Source: Nitzschia putrida (Eukaryota; Bacillariophyta; Bacillariophyceae; Bacillariales; Bacillariaceae). Taken from it: DNA of 64,000 nt. The stretch lies in the NCBI GenBank assembly GCA_016586335.1, contig BLYE01000027.1, positions 332,934-396,933 on the forward strand, given 5' to 3'. The translations under genes were made by a program, and so were the position numbers. The notes beneath the pieces were generated by a model, which did no database searches, was not told where the DNA came from, and saw only the letters and a program-made list of their open reading frames with translations. This document shows, piece by piece, positions 21,989-31,493 of this stretch (positions are counted from its first letter, which is position 1; the number at the start of each line of letters is the position of its first letter).

Positions 21989-23584
21989 ATGTCTACAACG
22001 ACGACGACGACAATACCAGAGGACGATGAACGTTTTGTCCAATCGCTCCTGGCGACACAAGATCCAGCTGCCCTTGTTGCTTTGATTCAAAGCAGAGATG
22101 TCAAGGAAACATCTTGGATTCAAGTGCTGGTGCCCCGTTTATTTGATCCCGCTACAGCAGATCCTGCCTTGTTGGTTGTGGGTACCATGGCCCAAACCAA
22201 CCCGCAAGGATTCCTTCCTCCAATTGCCTCCAGTCTCGAAGACTACGTGGCTCGTGCTACAGTGCCATCTGCAACTACTAGTACTAGTAGTAGTCTTCAC
22301 ATTTCTCCTGCTCTTCTTTCCGTTTGGATACAACAAATTGCCCGAACTACCATCCTGGCCGTTCATACAAGATTGGTCAAGGCCTTGTTGCAAGCTGTCA
22401 CTCGTTTGGGACCGACTTTGTGGAATCCTGCCTTGCAAGAGTTGACCTCCATTTGGCAAGCCGAATGGAATCATATGCAACAACCACAGTCATCATCATC
22501 TACCTATGCACAATCCAGTATTATTGTCCTTCGATGTGCCGAAACATGGATGGAGAGTTGGCATGTTGTGGGAGATCTTGCGTTTCCGACCACCACCACC
22601 ACAACAACAACCACAACAACGCCTCAAGAGCTGTTTGTTCAATTGTTGGATACGGAACGTGTCATGGATCCTCTCTTGCATCTAAGTGTCCTTGATTTGT
22701 TTCCTCGATATTTGGACCAGGAGGTTGCACCATCCAACACAAGAAGTATGGTCCTTTCTTCCCAGATCAAGGCTTGGCTTGCATCTCCTTCTCTCATTCA
22801 ACCTATCTTGGTTTTGTTACAAGATCCCTTGGTGGCAGGTGCTGCTCTGCAAGCCTTGACATTGATTTGGGTTCAATGTTCTTCTGCTAGCAGCAATAGT
22901 GTCTTTTCGGATGACCGCCTGGGACAAATCATTTTGGGATATATTGAAAATGAAGTGGGAACGACTACGGTCGAGTCGGATCGACTAGCCGTATTACAGG
23001 CTATGTCTAGGTTGGCACGCTATTCACCAGAAGGATCATCAGGTTCTGTGTTGGATGTGATTTTGGGGAATCCAGCGTTGCGTTCCTGTTGGTGGAATGT
23101 GACACGGATATCATCTCCTGCTTTGCAAGCGGCAGTACTGAACAGTGTGGCTCAAGTACTGGAACACTTGAAAACGACAGCTGGAGTCCGCATGTATACC
23201 TTTCTGGCCATGGACAATGGATGCGAACCAGGAACATCAACAACGGATTGGCTCTACAACAAGTTTATCAAGAGTCCCATGGTGGAACTACGCACAGCCG
23301 TCTATGGCTTGTGGTCTGCCATGGCCGCCCTTCCCACAGGTACTACCATCCTTTCCACCTCTTCTCTTTTCATGACATGGCTCCTCCAACAGACTGTCGT
23401 CCAAAATGCTCCACGCGAGGAAACATCCGAATCACGAGTTGCCCATTTCCATGTCCTAGAATGTTTTCATACACATGCCAAGGGATTTTTGGCCAAAGAT
23501 TTGGTCAACAAATTGGAGCGACGATTGGCACTAGGACCTCATGGAAGAACACCCTTGTCATGGGATGTTGGTGTGTTGGACTAG
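21989..23584 (+). CDS. HEAT/ARM-like protein, possibly PSMD5-type proteasome chaperone
   Basis: 531 aa, no intron, start at the ATG of MSTTTTTTIPEDDERFV. Almost entirely helical, with repeated Leu/Ala-rich pairs of helices typical of HEAT/ARM solenoids (for example PLLHLSVLDLFPRYL, PILVLLQDPLVAGAALQALTL and LQAAVLNSVAQVLEHL). Two Thr-rich low-complexity loops break the solenoid. The C-terminal part (ELRTAVYGLWSAMAALP through LVNKLERRLALGPHG) recalls PSMD5/S5b, a 26S proteasome base assembly chaperone, but the resemblance is from memory and weak. If correct it acts on the Rpt ring in the cytosol. A generic HEAT-repeat scaffold is the alternative. Confidence 0.6.
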   Translation: MSTTTTTTIPEDDERFVQSLLATQDPAALVALIQSRDVKETSWIQVLVPRLFDPATADPALLVVGTMAQTNPQGFLPPIASSLEDYVARATVPSATTSTSSSLHISPALLSVWIQQIARTTILAVHTRLVKALLQAVTRLGPTLWNPALQELTSIWQAEWNHMQQPQSSSSTYAQSSIIVLRCAETWMESWHVVGDLAFPTTTTTTTTTTTPQELFVQLLDTERVMDPLLHLSVLDLFPRYLDQEVAPSNTRSMVLSSQIKAWLASPSLIQPILVLLQDPLVAGAALQALTLIWVQCSSASSNSVFSDDRLGQIILGYIENEVGTTTVESDRLAVLQAMSRLARYSPEGSSGSVLDVILGNPALRSCWWNVTRISSPALQAAVLNSVAQVLEHLKTTAGVRMYTFLAMDNGCEPGTSTTDWLYNKFIKSPMVELRTAVYGLWSAMAALPTGTTILSTSSLFMTWLLQQTVVQNAPREETSESRVAHFHVLECFHTHAKGFLAKDLVNKLERRLALGPHGRTPLSWDVGVLD

Positions 23585-23967
23585 TAGAAGCTCTCCTCTC
23601 TATCGGCAACTACGGTAGTTCAACCTCCTTCAGTACTGATGATGTAGATGATGAACTTCTTTTGTATAAATTTGTGGAATTTAAATAAGTTCTTTCGAAC
23701 TGGATCTACCAGCTAGGTAGATACTACTCGTCCTAAAACAGTCTGCCACAAAGAAATCGATCGAGGGGATTTGCTAAAGCACGTGATTCAAACGAAAGAG
23801 GTCTTTCTGATTCCATCGAATCAAGTGTCTCATAATATTCTTACTACTGAAGCTTCAGTACGTAGGAGTGTGACTCGCCTCAATCGACTGGCGACGCACA
23901 GGTACAACAGTAGCTAACTACAGTACGAGCACGTAAAACTGTGAGGTAAAAGATTCACACAAGCTGG
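23585..23967. other. Intergenic region, no gene seen
   Basis: 383 bp between the HEAT-like gene and the glycosyltransferase-like gene, both on the plus strand. Only short frames. Confidence 0.4.
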
Positions 23968-26565
23968 ATGCGAAAACGACACATGCGCAAGTTGCATGTG
24001 GATGGACAAGTTGTTGGTGGTGGAAACGGAAGCATTACAACCAGTAGTGCAGCTGCCATGCCGGTGCCACAACATCGTCACCATCACAATCCAGCGTCTC
24101 CACAACATCGCCCCCACCAATCTCACAGTAGTAGTAGTGAAAATCAATCACCGCCCTTTCACTTTCATCATCATGCATCCAAACATTGGAGAGGTTGCAA
24201 ACGGCATCATTTCGTATATTTTGGATTTTTATGCGTGCTGACATTGAGAATACGGAGCTTTCAACAATCTTGGACTGATTTGACAACCTTGCAATACCTT
24301 ACAACAATGGATGAAATGCCTTCCTACAAGCCGACCATTGAAGAGTTGAACGAACACATTCCTTACGATCAGATTTTCGTTTGGAGTGTCCCTCCCAATA
24401 TTACAGACTTTGCCCTCAATGCATACTATCAATTCTGTCGCTGGAAAACACTGGGGGCGCTGGATGCGGTCGATTTCGTTCGAGACACCACTTGGAACAA
24501 TGAGAGTATATCCTTTCCAATCGACACCGTTGTTGGCAATGGAAGTGGAAATTCCAGTGTAGGAGAGCCTCCGCCTCCTCCTCCATTTTGGTTGATCAAA
24601 GTGGACTTTGATTGCTACGAAACAATGAAACAGAGTACCATGGGAACAGGCAATCTGGTCCAAATCATGTATTTGCTGAGATACGTTGCTGCTGGATCCT
24701 TTGCTCCACCGCGCAAGAGCGATTCCTTGCCCTGGACCAATTATGTGCAATTTGACCTCCAGCTCACTTGTCGGGATGCCAACTTGGAGGAGAGCACCAA
24801 AACACTAGTTCTTCCCTGGCTCATGGGACGGTTCCCTTCGGAACGGGTACGAGAACAACTCAACCATTTTTGGTACGGTCCTGAACTTTTTCCACTAATG
24901 TCCAAATCCAACGATACCGAGAATTCTGAGCCTACTTCTCATCCCCAAGTAGCCTTTAAATGCAATCTCTTTTGGGGTGAGGCTCCTGTGGGTTGGATGA
25001 TCCCGATGATTCGTCACGATCTTCGGTGGATGGCTCTTCGACTGATAGGTTTGCCGAGAAACAATCCTGACCATCCCAGCCACGCTTGGGTCAAACGACA
25101 ACAACGCACTAGTCGCCCTTGGAGAATCATTGGGCCGACATCTGGTCCACTCAAGGTCCCACCACATCCCACCGATACGAGCCATGCTCCTTTAATACCA
25201 AACGTGGAGATTGACGATGTTGTCATTCATTTCCGATGTGGAGATATCATGACCTCCGAGTGGGGCTCGTTTCGATTTTTGAAATTCAAAGAGTATGCTG
25301 ATCGCATTGATCCTTCCATTGCTCAATCCATTGGTATCATCACACAACCATTTGGCAATGTTCAATTGAGCATGTTGAACCGATATACGGAGAGTACCAC
25401 TACAGACAGCTGGTACAATATGTTGGGTGGGAAACCCAAGCTGTTTCTTCCACAAAATGACCAACAAGCACGCCCACAAGATGGAGACGATCCGTACCGT
25501 GCTACACTCTGTTACAAGGTTACAACGGATTTTGTATCCTATCTACAGGAACGATTCCCCAGTGCTCGTGTATCTGTTCGAAATGGACCCACTGAGACTG
25601 TGGCCTTGGCATATGCACGCCTGGTCATGGCGCAACAATCGTTTGCTTCGGCAGACTCATCCTTCTCCATTTTTCCTGTTTTGGCAAGTTTTGGAACTGG
25701 GTTTCACATGTATCCCTTCCGTGGGATGGATGAGTCCAATCCGTCCTTCAAGAACCAGTTCTTTCTTTCCGTGGTGGATCTGCTACTGCAACGCGATGAT
25801 GAGTCACGCCATGAAGATGGCACGGTGAAGTTCATGCATATCAATCGGAGCGACGTGGTTTTCGTGCCTGAAACGCTGGCGTTACGAGAGGAAGATCCCA
25901 AGGAGGCGTTCTTGACGATATCGGAGTGGTTCCGAAATGATACATTTGTTTTCCCTCATGCCAAGAAGGCAGCGACACCAAACCCTTCCCCTGCACCATC
26001 AATCAAGGTGGTCAAGTCCACACCTGCACCTTCACAGTCTCCCACCAGCATTGCCGTCACTCAGAATACCTCCAATGTCATCCAAGAGCCCCCTACCAAC
26101 AATACAAACACTGAAGGGGGCAATTTTACCGTAACTGAAACGTCGACTGGCAAAGAAACGAAGAAAGGGAATCAGATGTCAGCCAAACCTACACACACAC
26201 CTAAACAAGCCAACACTACAATGCTGAGACCAGAGAGTCAGTTGAACAATCTCACCAGTTCTAATAGTTCTGCGCTGCTGTCTGACTCAGTTGCCGAATC
26301 CGATCAGAAAGACGCCCGATATGCCGCGCAAGGTCATGGACCAAATAATAGTTCCAACTGGCGCAACGATACCGATAACTCCTCACCAGGTTTCGACAAT
26401 ATGACTGTGGTGGAGCCTCTTCAAATCCCTTTGAACATGACAAACACCGCTGCGACGAATGACAACCAAAATGTCATGCTTCACAGAAATTCCAGCAAAA
26501 CTACGCTGAATGTCAATGAACACGATGCACACCCGCGAAGCAACACCAACAGTTCTATTCTTTGA
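23968..26565 (+). CDS. Type II membrane glycosyltransferase-like protein with HxRCGD motif
   Basis: 865 aa, no intron, ATG at 23968. A basic, His/Ser-rich cytoplasmic tail of about 80 residues precedes a short hydrophobic segment (HFVYFGFLCVLTL, about 81-93), which fits a Golgi type II anchor. The lumenal domain contains VVIHFRCGDIM with H421, R423, C424, G425 and D426. This resembles the HxRxGD nucleotide-sugar motif of alpha-1,2- and alpha-1,6-fucosyltransferases. It later has SVRNGPTETVALAYARLVMA and the block SADSSFSIFPVLASFGTGF, as expected for the donor-binding C-terminal half. From residue about 660 there is a 200-residue Ser/Thr/Pro/Asn-rich tail with several N-glycosylation sequons. 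Sugar donor and acceptor cannot be told. A stalk-like tail at the C-terminus is unusual for a Golgi transferase. Confidence 0.7.
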   Translation: MRKRHMRKLHVDGQVVGGGNGSITTSSAAAMPVPQHRHHHNPASPQHRPHQSHSSSSENQSPPFHFHHHASKHWRGCKRHHFVYFGFLCVLTLRIRSFQQSWTDLTTLQYLTTMDEMPSYKPTIEELNEHIPYDQIFVWSVPPNITDFALNAYYQFCRWKTLGALDAVDFVRDTTWNNESISFPIDTVVGNGSGNSSVGEPPPPPPFWLIKVDFDCYETMKQSTMGTGNLVQIMYLLRYVAAGSFAPPRKSDSLPWTNYVQFDLQLTCRDANLEESTKTLVLPWLMGRFPSERVREQLNHFWYGPELFPLMSKSNDTENSEPTSHPQVAFKCNLFWGEAPVGWMIPMIRHDLRWMALRLIGLPRNNPDHPSHAWVKRQQRTSRPWRIIGPTSGPLKVPPHPTDTSHAPLIPNVEIDDVVIHFRCGDIMTSEWGSFRFLKFKEYADRIDPSIAQSIGIITQPFGNVQLSMLNRYTESTTTDSWYNMLGGKPKLFLPQNDQQARPQDGDDPYRATLCYKVTTDFVSYLQERFPSARVSVRNGPTETVALAYARLVMAQQSFASADSSFSIFPVLASFGTGFHMYPFRGMDESNPSFKNQFFLSVVDLLLQRDDESRHEDGTVKFMHINRSDVVFVPETLALREEDPKEAFLTISEWFRNDTFVFPHAKKAATPNPSPAPSIKVVKSTPAPSQSPTSIAVTQNTSNVIQEPPTNNTNTEGGNFTVTETSTGKETKKGNQMSAKPTHTPKQANTTMLRPESQLNNLTSSNSSALLSDSVAESDQKDARYAAQGHGPNNSSNWRNDTDNSSPGFDNMTVVEPLQIPLNMTNTAATNDNQNVMLHRNSSKTTLNVNEHDAHPRSNTNSSIL

Positions 26566-26692
26566 GAGCGAAAAGCACACACAACCTCTTGTATGATATC
26601 CACCGTTTTTTCGGTAGGGCTGAGGAGTGTCACAGGAAATGGCTTCACAATAGGGTACAAGAGAACGAACATTTTGTTCCTATCAAGTCAAA

Positions 26693-27859
26693 CTACACAA
26701 TTTTGAGTATTTTGTGAGACCACCCATACGCCTCCTTGTGTTGTTCGAAGATTTGAGTAAACCCGTCGAGCATCTTCGCATGATACTCGTCAATCTCTGC
26801 CTTGGTGGGCTCCGGGGTGAGTGGACACTTGATGGGATCTCCCAAGCAAAGGGTGACTGGAACTCGCTTGGGTGGTCCCAAGAACCATCCAAATCGTCCA
26901 AAGAATGGCACAAGTGAGACCTGTGTTGCATTGGAGATATATTCCAGAATACCAAAGGGGTCAACCCAAACATCATAGGTCGCCGAATGACCAAAGGCGT
27001 ATACTGGAATAATGGGCACCCCAGCACGTAAGGCGATCTTGACGATTCCTTTCCGCTTCTTCAAAAACGCTCGTTCCTCGCGAGTGCCGACTTGGAACAT
27101 TCCAGCAATTCCATCGAGAAAGACACCAACGGACTCCTCCTTCTTTTGCAGTTTTTCGAGGATCTGCTTCGTTTTGGCGGGGATGTAACCAATCCTGGAC
27201 ATGAAACTTCCAATATACGGCATGGCAAACAAAATTTCGGCACAAGTCCACCGACACAATTTGGACGTCCAAATCTTGCTCCACATGGGATAGCAAGTTG
27301 CCCCAAACGGGGCAACACCGTGAGGAACCAAGCAAAAGATGACTGGCTGGTTTCCAAGAGCTGGTCGTTGGATACTTTGAGGCCAGACCACGCTGGTGCC
27401 GACGTACTTGGATGTGTTGCGCTCGGTAAACATTGCGTATTGGAATTCTCGAATGCTGTCGTTTTTGGCAACTTCGATGTTGTACTTTTTGCGGAAGATT
27501 GGTACAAAGTAGAAGTACTCAATGGCAAACAAAGCACCCACGTATGTGAGATACAGAAGTAAGGCATATCTTGCAGGCACAAAAAGAAAGGACGCCACTG
27601 TCAACCCAACCAGAACGAATGGGAAAGCTAGGAATGCCATCCACATTGCAAAACCAATTATTCTTTCCGACCCAACTACAGGATCAAGTGGGCTAAGCTT
27701 GTTAAGAGAATTGGGAGGAAATCCCCATGGATCTTTGGTAGTTTCCGCCAATTCCAACCATTTCTCGGGAGGCACATTGTCCTTGTACAACTCATCGGGC
27801 AGCATGGCCGTGTTCAGTTTGTGGAAGCATACACCAGCAGTTTTCTTCATGGAATCCAT
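26693..27859 (-). CDS. DGAT2: DGAT2-family acyltransferase, copy 1
   Basis: Member of the diacylglycerol acyltransferase type 2 family (DAGAT, PF03982 type). These ER enzymes transfer an acyl group from acyl-CoA to diacylglycerol or a related acceptor to make storage lipid. 388 aa, no intron. Two hydrophobic segments (about 67-92 and 97-120) form the family's membrane hairpin. The HPHG active-site motif reads VPHG at 178-181. Other signatures are EILFAMPYIG, GVFLDGIAGMFQ, RKGIVKIALRAGVPIIPVYAFG and VTLCLGDPIKCP. The His of the motif is kept; the leading His to Val change is a departure from animal DGAT2. Wax-ester or monoacylglycerol acyltransferase activity cannot be excluded. Tandem with 28232-29392. 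Confidence 0.88.
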   Translation of the reverse strand: MDSMKKTAGVCFHKLNTAMLPDELYKDNVPPEKWLELAETTKDPWGFPPNSLNKLSPLDPVVGSERIIGFAMWMAFLAFPFVLVGLTVASFLFVPARYALLLYLTYVGALFAIEYFYFVPIFRKKYNIEVAKNDSIREFQYAMFTERNTSKYVGTSVVWPQSIQRPALGNQPVIFCLVPHGVAPFGATCYPMWSKIWTSKLCRWTCAEILFAMPYIGSFMSRIGYIPAKTKQILEKLQKKEESVGVFLDGIAGMFQVGTREERAFLKKRKGIVKIALRAGVPIIPVYAFGHSATYDVWVDPFGILEYISNATQVSLVPFFGRFGWFLGPPKRVPVTLCLGDPIKCPLTPEPTKAEIDEYHAKMLDGFTQIFEQHKEAYGWSHKILKIV

Positions 27860-28231
27860 TTTCGATTTTCAACACAATTGAATATGCAATGCGAAGAAGC
27901 TCATAATATTCCATATTTTCTTTCAGTTTGTTCAGCGATTTGTCGACACAACATTTTGTGAGGTCACATATTATTCTGCGAATCTTCCCTATAAACACAC
28001 GCATGAACAAAACGTCGCGCCATTGTCCTTGGACATTCTTTGAATCTGAATATGCGAGCTAGCGGGTGTCACAACAACCCTACCTTTCTTGGTACAAAAG
28101 TCCCATGCAGAGGAATCATACTAACACCTAGTACTGTGGTAACCTAAGTAGTGCTATCATCCTTCTCGATTTCATGTATCCCTGGAGGACTTCCTGAGCA
28201 AGAGCGACAATGTGTTTTCTACAAAAACAAG
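27860..28231. other. Promoter region of DGAT2 copy 1
   Basis: 372 bp between the tandem acyltransferase genes. It contains two elements also found at the same distances upstream of copy 2 (see 27941-28027). No frame worth calling. Confidence 0.5.
27941..28027 (-). promoter_or_regulatory. Conserved promoter elements, DGAT2 copy 1
   Basis: TGTCGACACA at 27941-27950 and GTCGCGCCATTGTC at 28014-28027. They lie 82 and 155 bp upstream of the start codon. Copy 2 has both elements at 79 and 158 bp, while sequence between them is diverged. They are candidate transcription factor sites. Confidence 0.5.
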
Positions 28232-29392
28232 TTAAACAATCTTGAGCTTCTTCTGAGACCACCCATACGATTCCTTGTGTTGTTCGAAGATTTGAGTAAA
28301 CCCGTCGAGCATCTTCGCATGATACTCGTCAATCTCTGCCTTGGTGGGTTCCGGGGTGAGTGGACACTTGATGGGATCTCCCAAGCAAAGGGTGACTGGC
28401 ACACGCTTGGGTGGTCCCAAGAACCATCCATATCGTCCAAAGAATGGCACAAGTGAGACCTGAGTTGCATTGGAGATATATTCCAGAACACCAAAGGGGT
28501 CAACCCAAACATCGTAGGTCGCCGAATGACCAAAGGCGTATACTGGAATAATGGGCACCCCAGCACGCAAGGCGATCTTGACGATTCCTTTTCGCTTTTT
28601 CAAAAACGCTCGTTCCTCGCGAGTGTCGACTTGGAACATTCCGGCAATTCCATCGAGAAAGACACCAACGGACTCCTCCTTCTTTTGGAGAGTTTCGAGG
28701 ATCTGCTTTGTTTTGGCAGGAATGTATCCAATCTTGGACATGTAAAAACCGACAAAGGGAATGGCAAACAAAATTTCGGCACACGTCCACCGACACAGTT
28801 TGGACGTCCAAATCTTGCTCCATAGAGGATATGAGGTTGCTCCAAATGGAGCAACGCCATGTGGAACCAAACCAAAGATGACAGGCTGGTTTCCAAGTGC
28901 TGGTCGTTGGATACTTTGCGGCCAAACAATGTTAGTGCTGACGTATTTGGACGTGTTGCGTTCGGTATAAAGATTGTACTGATTTTCTCGAATGTTGTCA
29001 TCCATAGTTGCGGGGATATTGTACTTTTTGCGGAAGATTGGCACAAAGTAGAAGTATTCAATGGCACACAAACCAATGACATATACAAGGTAGGCAACCA
29101 AGACATATCTTGCAATCACAAAAAAGAAGGACGTGACAGCCAATCCAACCACTGCAAATGGAAAGATATTCAATGCCATCCACATCGCAATACCAACAAT
29201 ACGTTCCCATTCAATGACGGGATCGATTGGGCTGAGTTTGTTGAGAGAATTAGGGGAAAATCCTTTGGGATCTTCGGTCGTTTCGGCCAATTCCAACCAT
29301 TTCTCGGGTGGCACACCATCCTTATACAACTCATCAGGCAACATGGCCATGTTTAGTTTATGAAAGGAAACATTGTCCTTTTTGGAAGTCAT
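28232..29392 (-). CDS. DGAT2: DGAT2-family acyltransferase, copy 2
   Basis: 386 aa, no intron; paralogue of the gene at 26693-27859 with VPHG at 176-179 and the same family blocks. From about residue 183 to the C-terminus the two proteins are nearly identical. Between residues 60 and 150 they differ clearly, mainly in the membrane hairpin (here IVGIAMWMALNIFPFAVV) and the loop before the catalytic domain (NIPATMDDNIRENQYN). The contrast suggests gene conversion of the catalytic half or divergent selection on the membrane part. Two copies with different hairpins could differ in membrane location or acyl-CoA preference; that is inference. Confidence 0.88.
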   Translation of the reverse strand: MTSKKDNVSFHKLNMAMLPDELYKDGVPPEKWLELAETTEDPKGFSPNSLNKLSPIDPVIEWERIVGIAMWMALNIFPFAVVGLAVTSFFFVIARYVLVAYLVYVIGLCAIEYFYFVPIFRKKYNIPATMDDNIRENQYNLYTERNTSKYVSTNIVWPQSIQRPALGNQPVIFGLVPHGVAPFGATSYPLWSKIWTSKLCRWTCAEILFAIPFVGFYMSKIGYIPAKTKQILETLQKKEESVGVFLDGIAGMFQVDTREERAFLKKRKGIVKIALRAGVPIIPVYAFGHSATYDVWVDPFGVLEYISNATQVSLVPFFGRYGWFLGPPKRVPVTLCLGDPIKCPLTPEPTKAEIDEYHAKMLDGFTQIFEQHKESYGWSQKKLKIV

Positions 29393-29911
29393 GCTGTTGA
29401 GGGTTTATCAGAATCTCAAAAACAATGAGCTGAATGTTATAGGAAGGAAATTGTGCCAGTGAAGGTTTTGTGTCGACACAATCTGCAGCGCAAAAAATGG
29501 TCACACAAAGAAAGTTTGGATTCTTTCTAATGCCTTCTTGAAATGAAGTGTCGCGCCATTGTCTCGAGTCGATTCACTAGAGACGCTAATATTGATTCTT
29601 TGGCGTGGATAAGGTCCTACGTCAGCACTTCCCCTTCATGAAGTCCAGGTAGTCAACTATACTGTTGAGTCGCTGAGGTCCTTTGAGTCGGAGTACTCGA
29701 ACTTGACTCTTGCTTGCATGCACTTTTGCTGACTGCTGCCTCACTCAATTCATATGCATTGTGCGCTTTTCCTTGTGACGGGAGATTGTGTGTGACCAAA
29801 CTGGGATTTACTCCATCACCTTTAATCACTCCTGTTTGCCTTGGGTCTGATTCTGTTGTGCTACGAGTAGCTGGCTAGGTAGTACGATACTACTAATGAA
29901 ACGTTCGCAAC
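29393..29911. other. Divergent promoter region, DGAT2 copy 2 / P-loop kinase
   Basis: 519 bp between divergent starts. The half next to the acyltransferase contains the shared elements at 29471-29563. Confidence 0.45.
29471..29563 (-). promoter_or_regulatory. Conserved promoter elements, DGAT2 copy 2
   Basis: TGTCGACACA at 29471-29480 and GTCGCGCCATTGTC at 29550-29563, 79 and 158 bp upstream of the start codon. They match the elements upstream of copy 1 in sequence, order and spacing. Confidence 0.5.
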
Positions 29912-30763
29912 ATGCAGGACAAGGAGGACTACGTTGTTGTTGATGATGAAAAACCCAGGGATGTTTCTGCCTCCAAGGACTGCAGCAACAACACCCTGAG
30001 AAAAACATGGGAAGTGGACATGGCGCAAAAGATTGTAGAAAACATGCAATCGAGCCCAAACAAACGACCATATATAGTGGGGATAGTGGGGATGCCAGGG
30101 GCTGGAAAGACTACAAGTACGGCTATTTTATCAGACGAGTTGAAGCACAAGGGCATTGGATGTATGATCTTTCCCCAAGATGGATATCATTTCAGCATGG
30201 AATACTTGAGACAGCTTCCCGATGCTGCGGAAGCAATATATCGTCGAGGGGCCCCTGACACCTTTGATGTTGAAAAGCTGTGCCAAGACCTTGAATCTAT
30301 TCGGGGAAGAAGGTCAGCCGATCAACCAGGAACACCTGAAGAGCGACAAGTGTGGGTCCCTGGCTTTGACCACGCACGAGGTGACCCTGAACCAGACCTA
30401 CATTTGTTTGACCGGACCCAGCACCAAGTGGTTTTGTGTGAAGGGCTTTACCTTCTCCATCAGGAAAGACCCTGTGACAGCCCTGGCAACGCTTCTACCA
30501 CACATGCTTTGCAGGGCGGGAGAATAGGTTGGAGCCGCGTGAACATGCTTCTTGACTTTACCATATTTATAGATTCAGCCATCGAGGACTGCATCAAACG
30601 CATTAAAGTCCGAAATCAGTGCATTCCAGGCTATACACTGGAAGAAATATTGGAGCGGGTGGATCGAGTGGATCGTGCGAATGCTATGACTGTTTTATGC
30701 TCTAAGGCCTTGGCTGATACGGTAGTACTCTCCACTCTGTCCGCGGTCACGACTGAGACATGA
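29912..30763 (+). CDS. P-loop kinase of the uridine kinase/YFH7 type
   Basis: 283 aa, no intron, ATG at 29912. Walker A GMPGAGKT at 60-67. It is followed by FPQDGYHFSMEYLRQLPDA and the block EAIYRRGAPDTFD, which matches the DGFH...RRGAP.TFD signature of yeast YFH7 and bacterial YggC-type kinases in the phosphoribulokinase/uridine kinase family. The middle has WVPGFDHARGDPEPD, then VVLCEGLYLLH, the Walker B-like strand, and the C-terminal RIKVRNQCIPGYTLEEILERVDRVDRANA resembles the family's lid helices. Probably a soluble small-molecule kinase. The substrate is unknown; uridine, a sugar or a vitamin precursor are possible. No organelle presequence is obvious. Confidence 0.78.
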   Translation: MQDKEDYVVVDDEKPRDVSASKDCSNNTLRKTWEVDMAQKIVENMQSSPNKRPYIVGIVGMPGAGKTTSTAILSDELKHKGIGCMIFPQDGYHFSMEYLRQLPDAAEAIYRRGAPDTFDVEKLCQDLESIRGRRSADQPGTPEERQVWVPGFDHARGDPEPDLHLFDRTQHQVVLCEGLYLLHQERPCDSPGNASTTHALQGGRIGWSRVNMLLDFTIFIDSAIEDCIKRIKVRNQCIPGYTLEEILERVDRVDRANAMTVLCSKALADTVVLSTLSAVTTET

Positions 30764-31049
30764 AATTATGGTAGGTTAACTTGGGATCTTACTTTTGATT
30801 TTATTCCTCGCTAGAGAAGTCTATGAGCAATAGATGCACCTTTGAGCATGCTGTAAAACATAGAGTTGTGTCTATTCTTGTATTCGCATTGGGCTCTTGT
30901 CGCCGCTGCTCTAGGTAGTCTATGTGCAACTGCCGGTCTGAATTGGTGTTGGTGTTGTTTCCGAGGGTTTGTGCAAGTTTATATGCAGAGAAAAAGGGAA
31001 ATGGAGTAGTAGAGGACCAGAGAGATTGAGTGTATATTTGTCAAAGCGT
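30764..31049. other. Intergenic region
   Basis: No gene seen. Confidence 0.3.
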
Positions 31050-31493
31050 CTAGGCACTGGGTGCTTTGGCATGCCGCACTCTGGGTGTAGCCTCTTCAAA
31101 GTCTCCTTCTAGTGAGTCGTCTTGGAAGGAAGCCGACGATAGGAGGAACAGGTTCAGCGATTGGCGTCGAACTGGTGTCACGAGCTTGGTACCTGACGGA
31201 GACGGTCTCGGTGAAAGCTCTTGATGTTCATTGTATTCCCGAGAATCGCACCATCTGGAATCAAACTTGTTTTTTTGAAAGCTGCTTGTTGGTGTGGGTG
31301 GTAATCTCGAGAAGCTGTCTTCCAGCTTTTCATCTCGATGGCATCTTGCATTGTCTTTTACTACTTTGCACACTTTGGCTCGTTTGTCACGAGAAAGCTC
31401 AATGATAAAGTCATCCAAAAGGGTAGTTGTCATGGTGGTGGTTGTTGTGTCGTGTGCTGTTGATGTTGTGATGATGGGTGTGGGTTTGCGCAT
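31050..31493 (-). CDS. Hypothetical Ser/Thr-rich small protein
   Basis: 147 codons from an ATG at 31493, no recognised domain. Composition is protein-like but low in complexity: a Thr-rich N-terminus (DTTTTTMTTTLLDD), a central charged stretch and SP/TP-rich segments (LPPTPTSS, LSPRPSPSG, LVTPVRRQSLNL). It ends with an acidic patch (DDSLEGDFEEATP). The clustered Ser/Thr-Pro sites would suit a phosphorylated, disordered regulator, which is speculation. It could equally be a chance frame; no paralogue in the window supports it. Confidence 0.35.
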   Translation of the reverse strand: MRKPTPIITTSTAHDTTTTTMTTTLLDDFIIELSRDKRAKVCKVVKDNARCHRDEKLEDSFSRLPPTPTSSFQKNKFDSRWCDSREYNEHQELSPRPSPSGTKLVTPVRRQSLNLFLLSSASFQDDSLEGDFEEATPRVRHAKAPSA

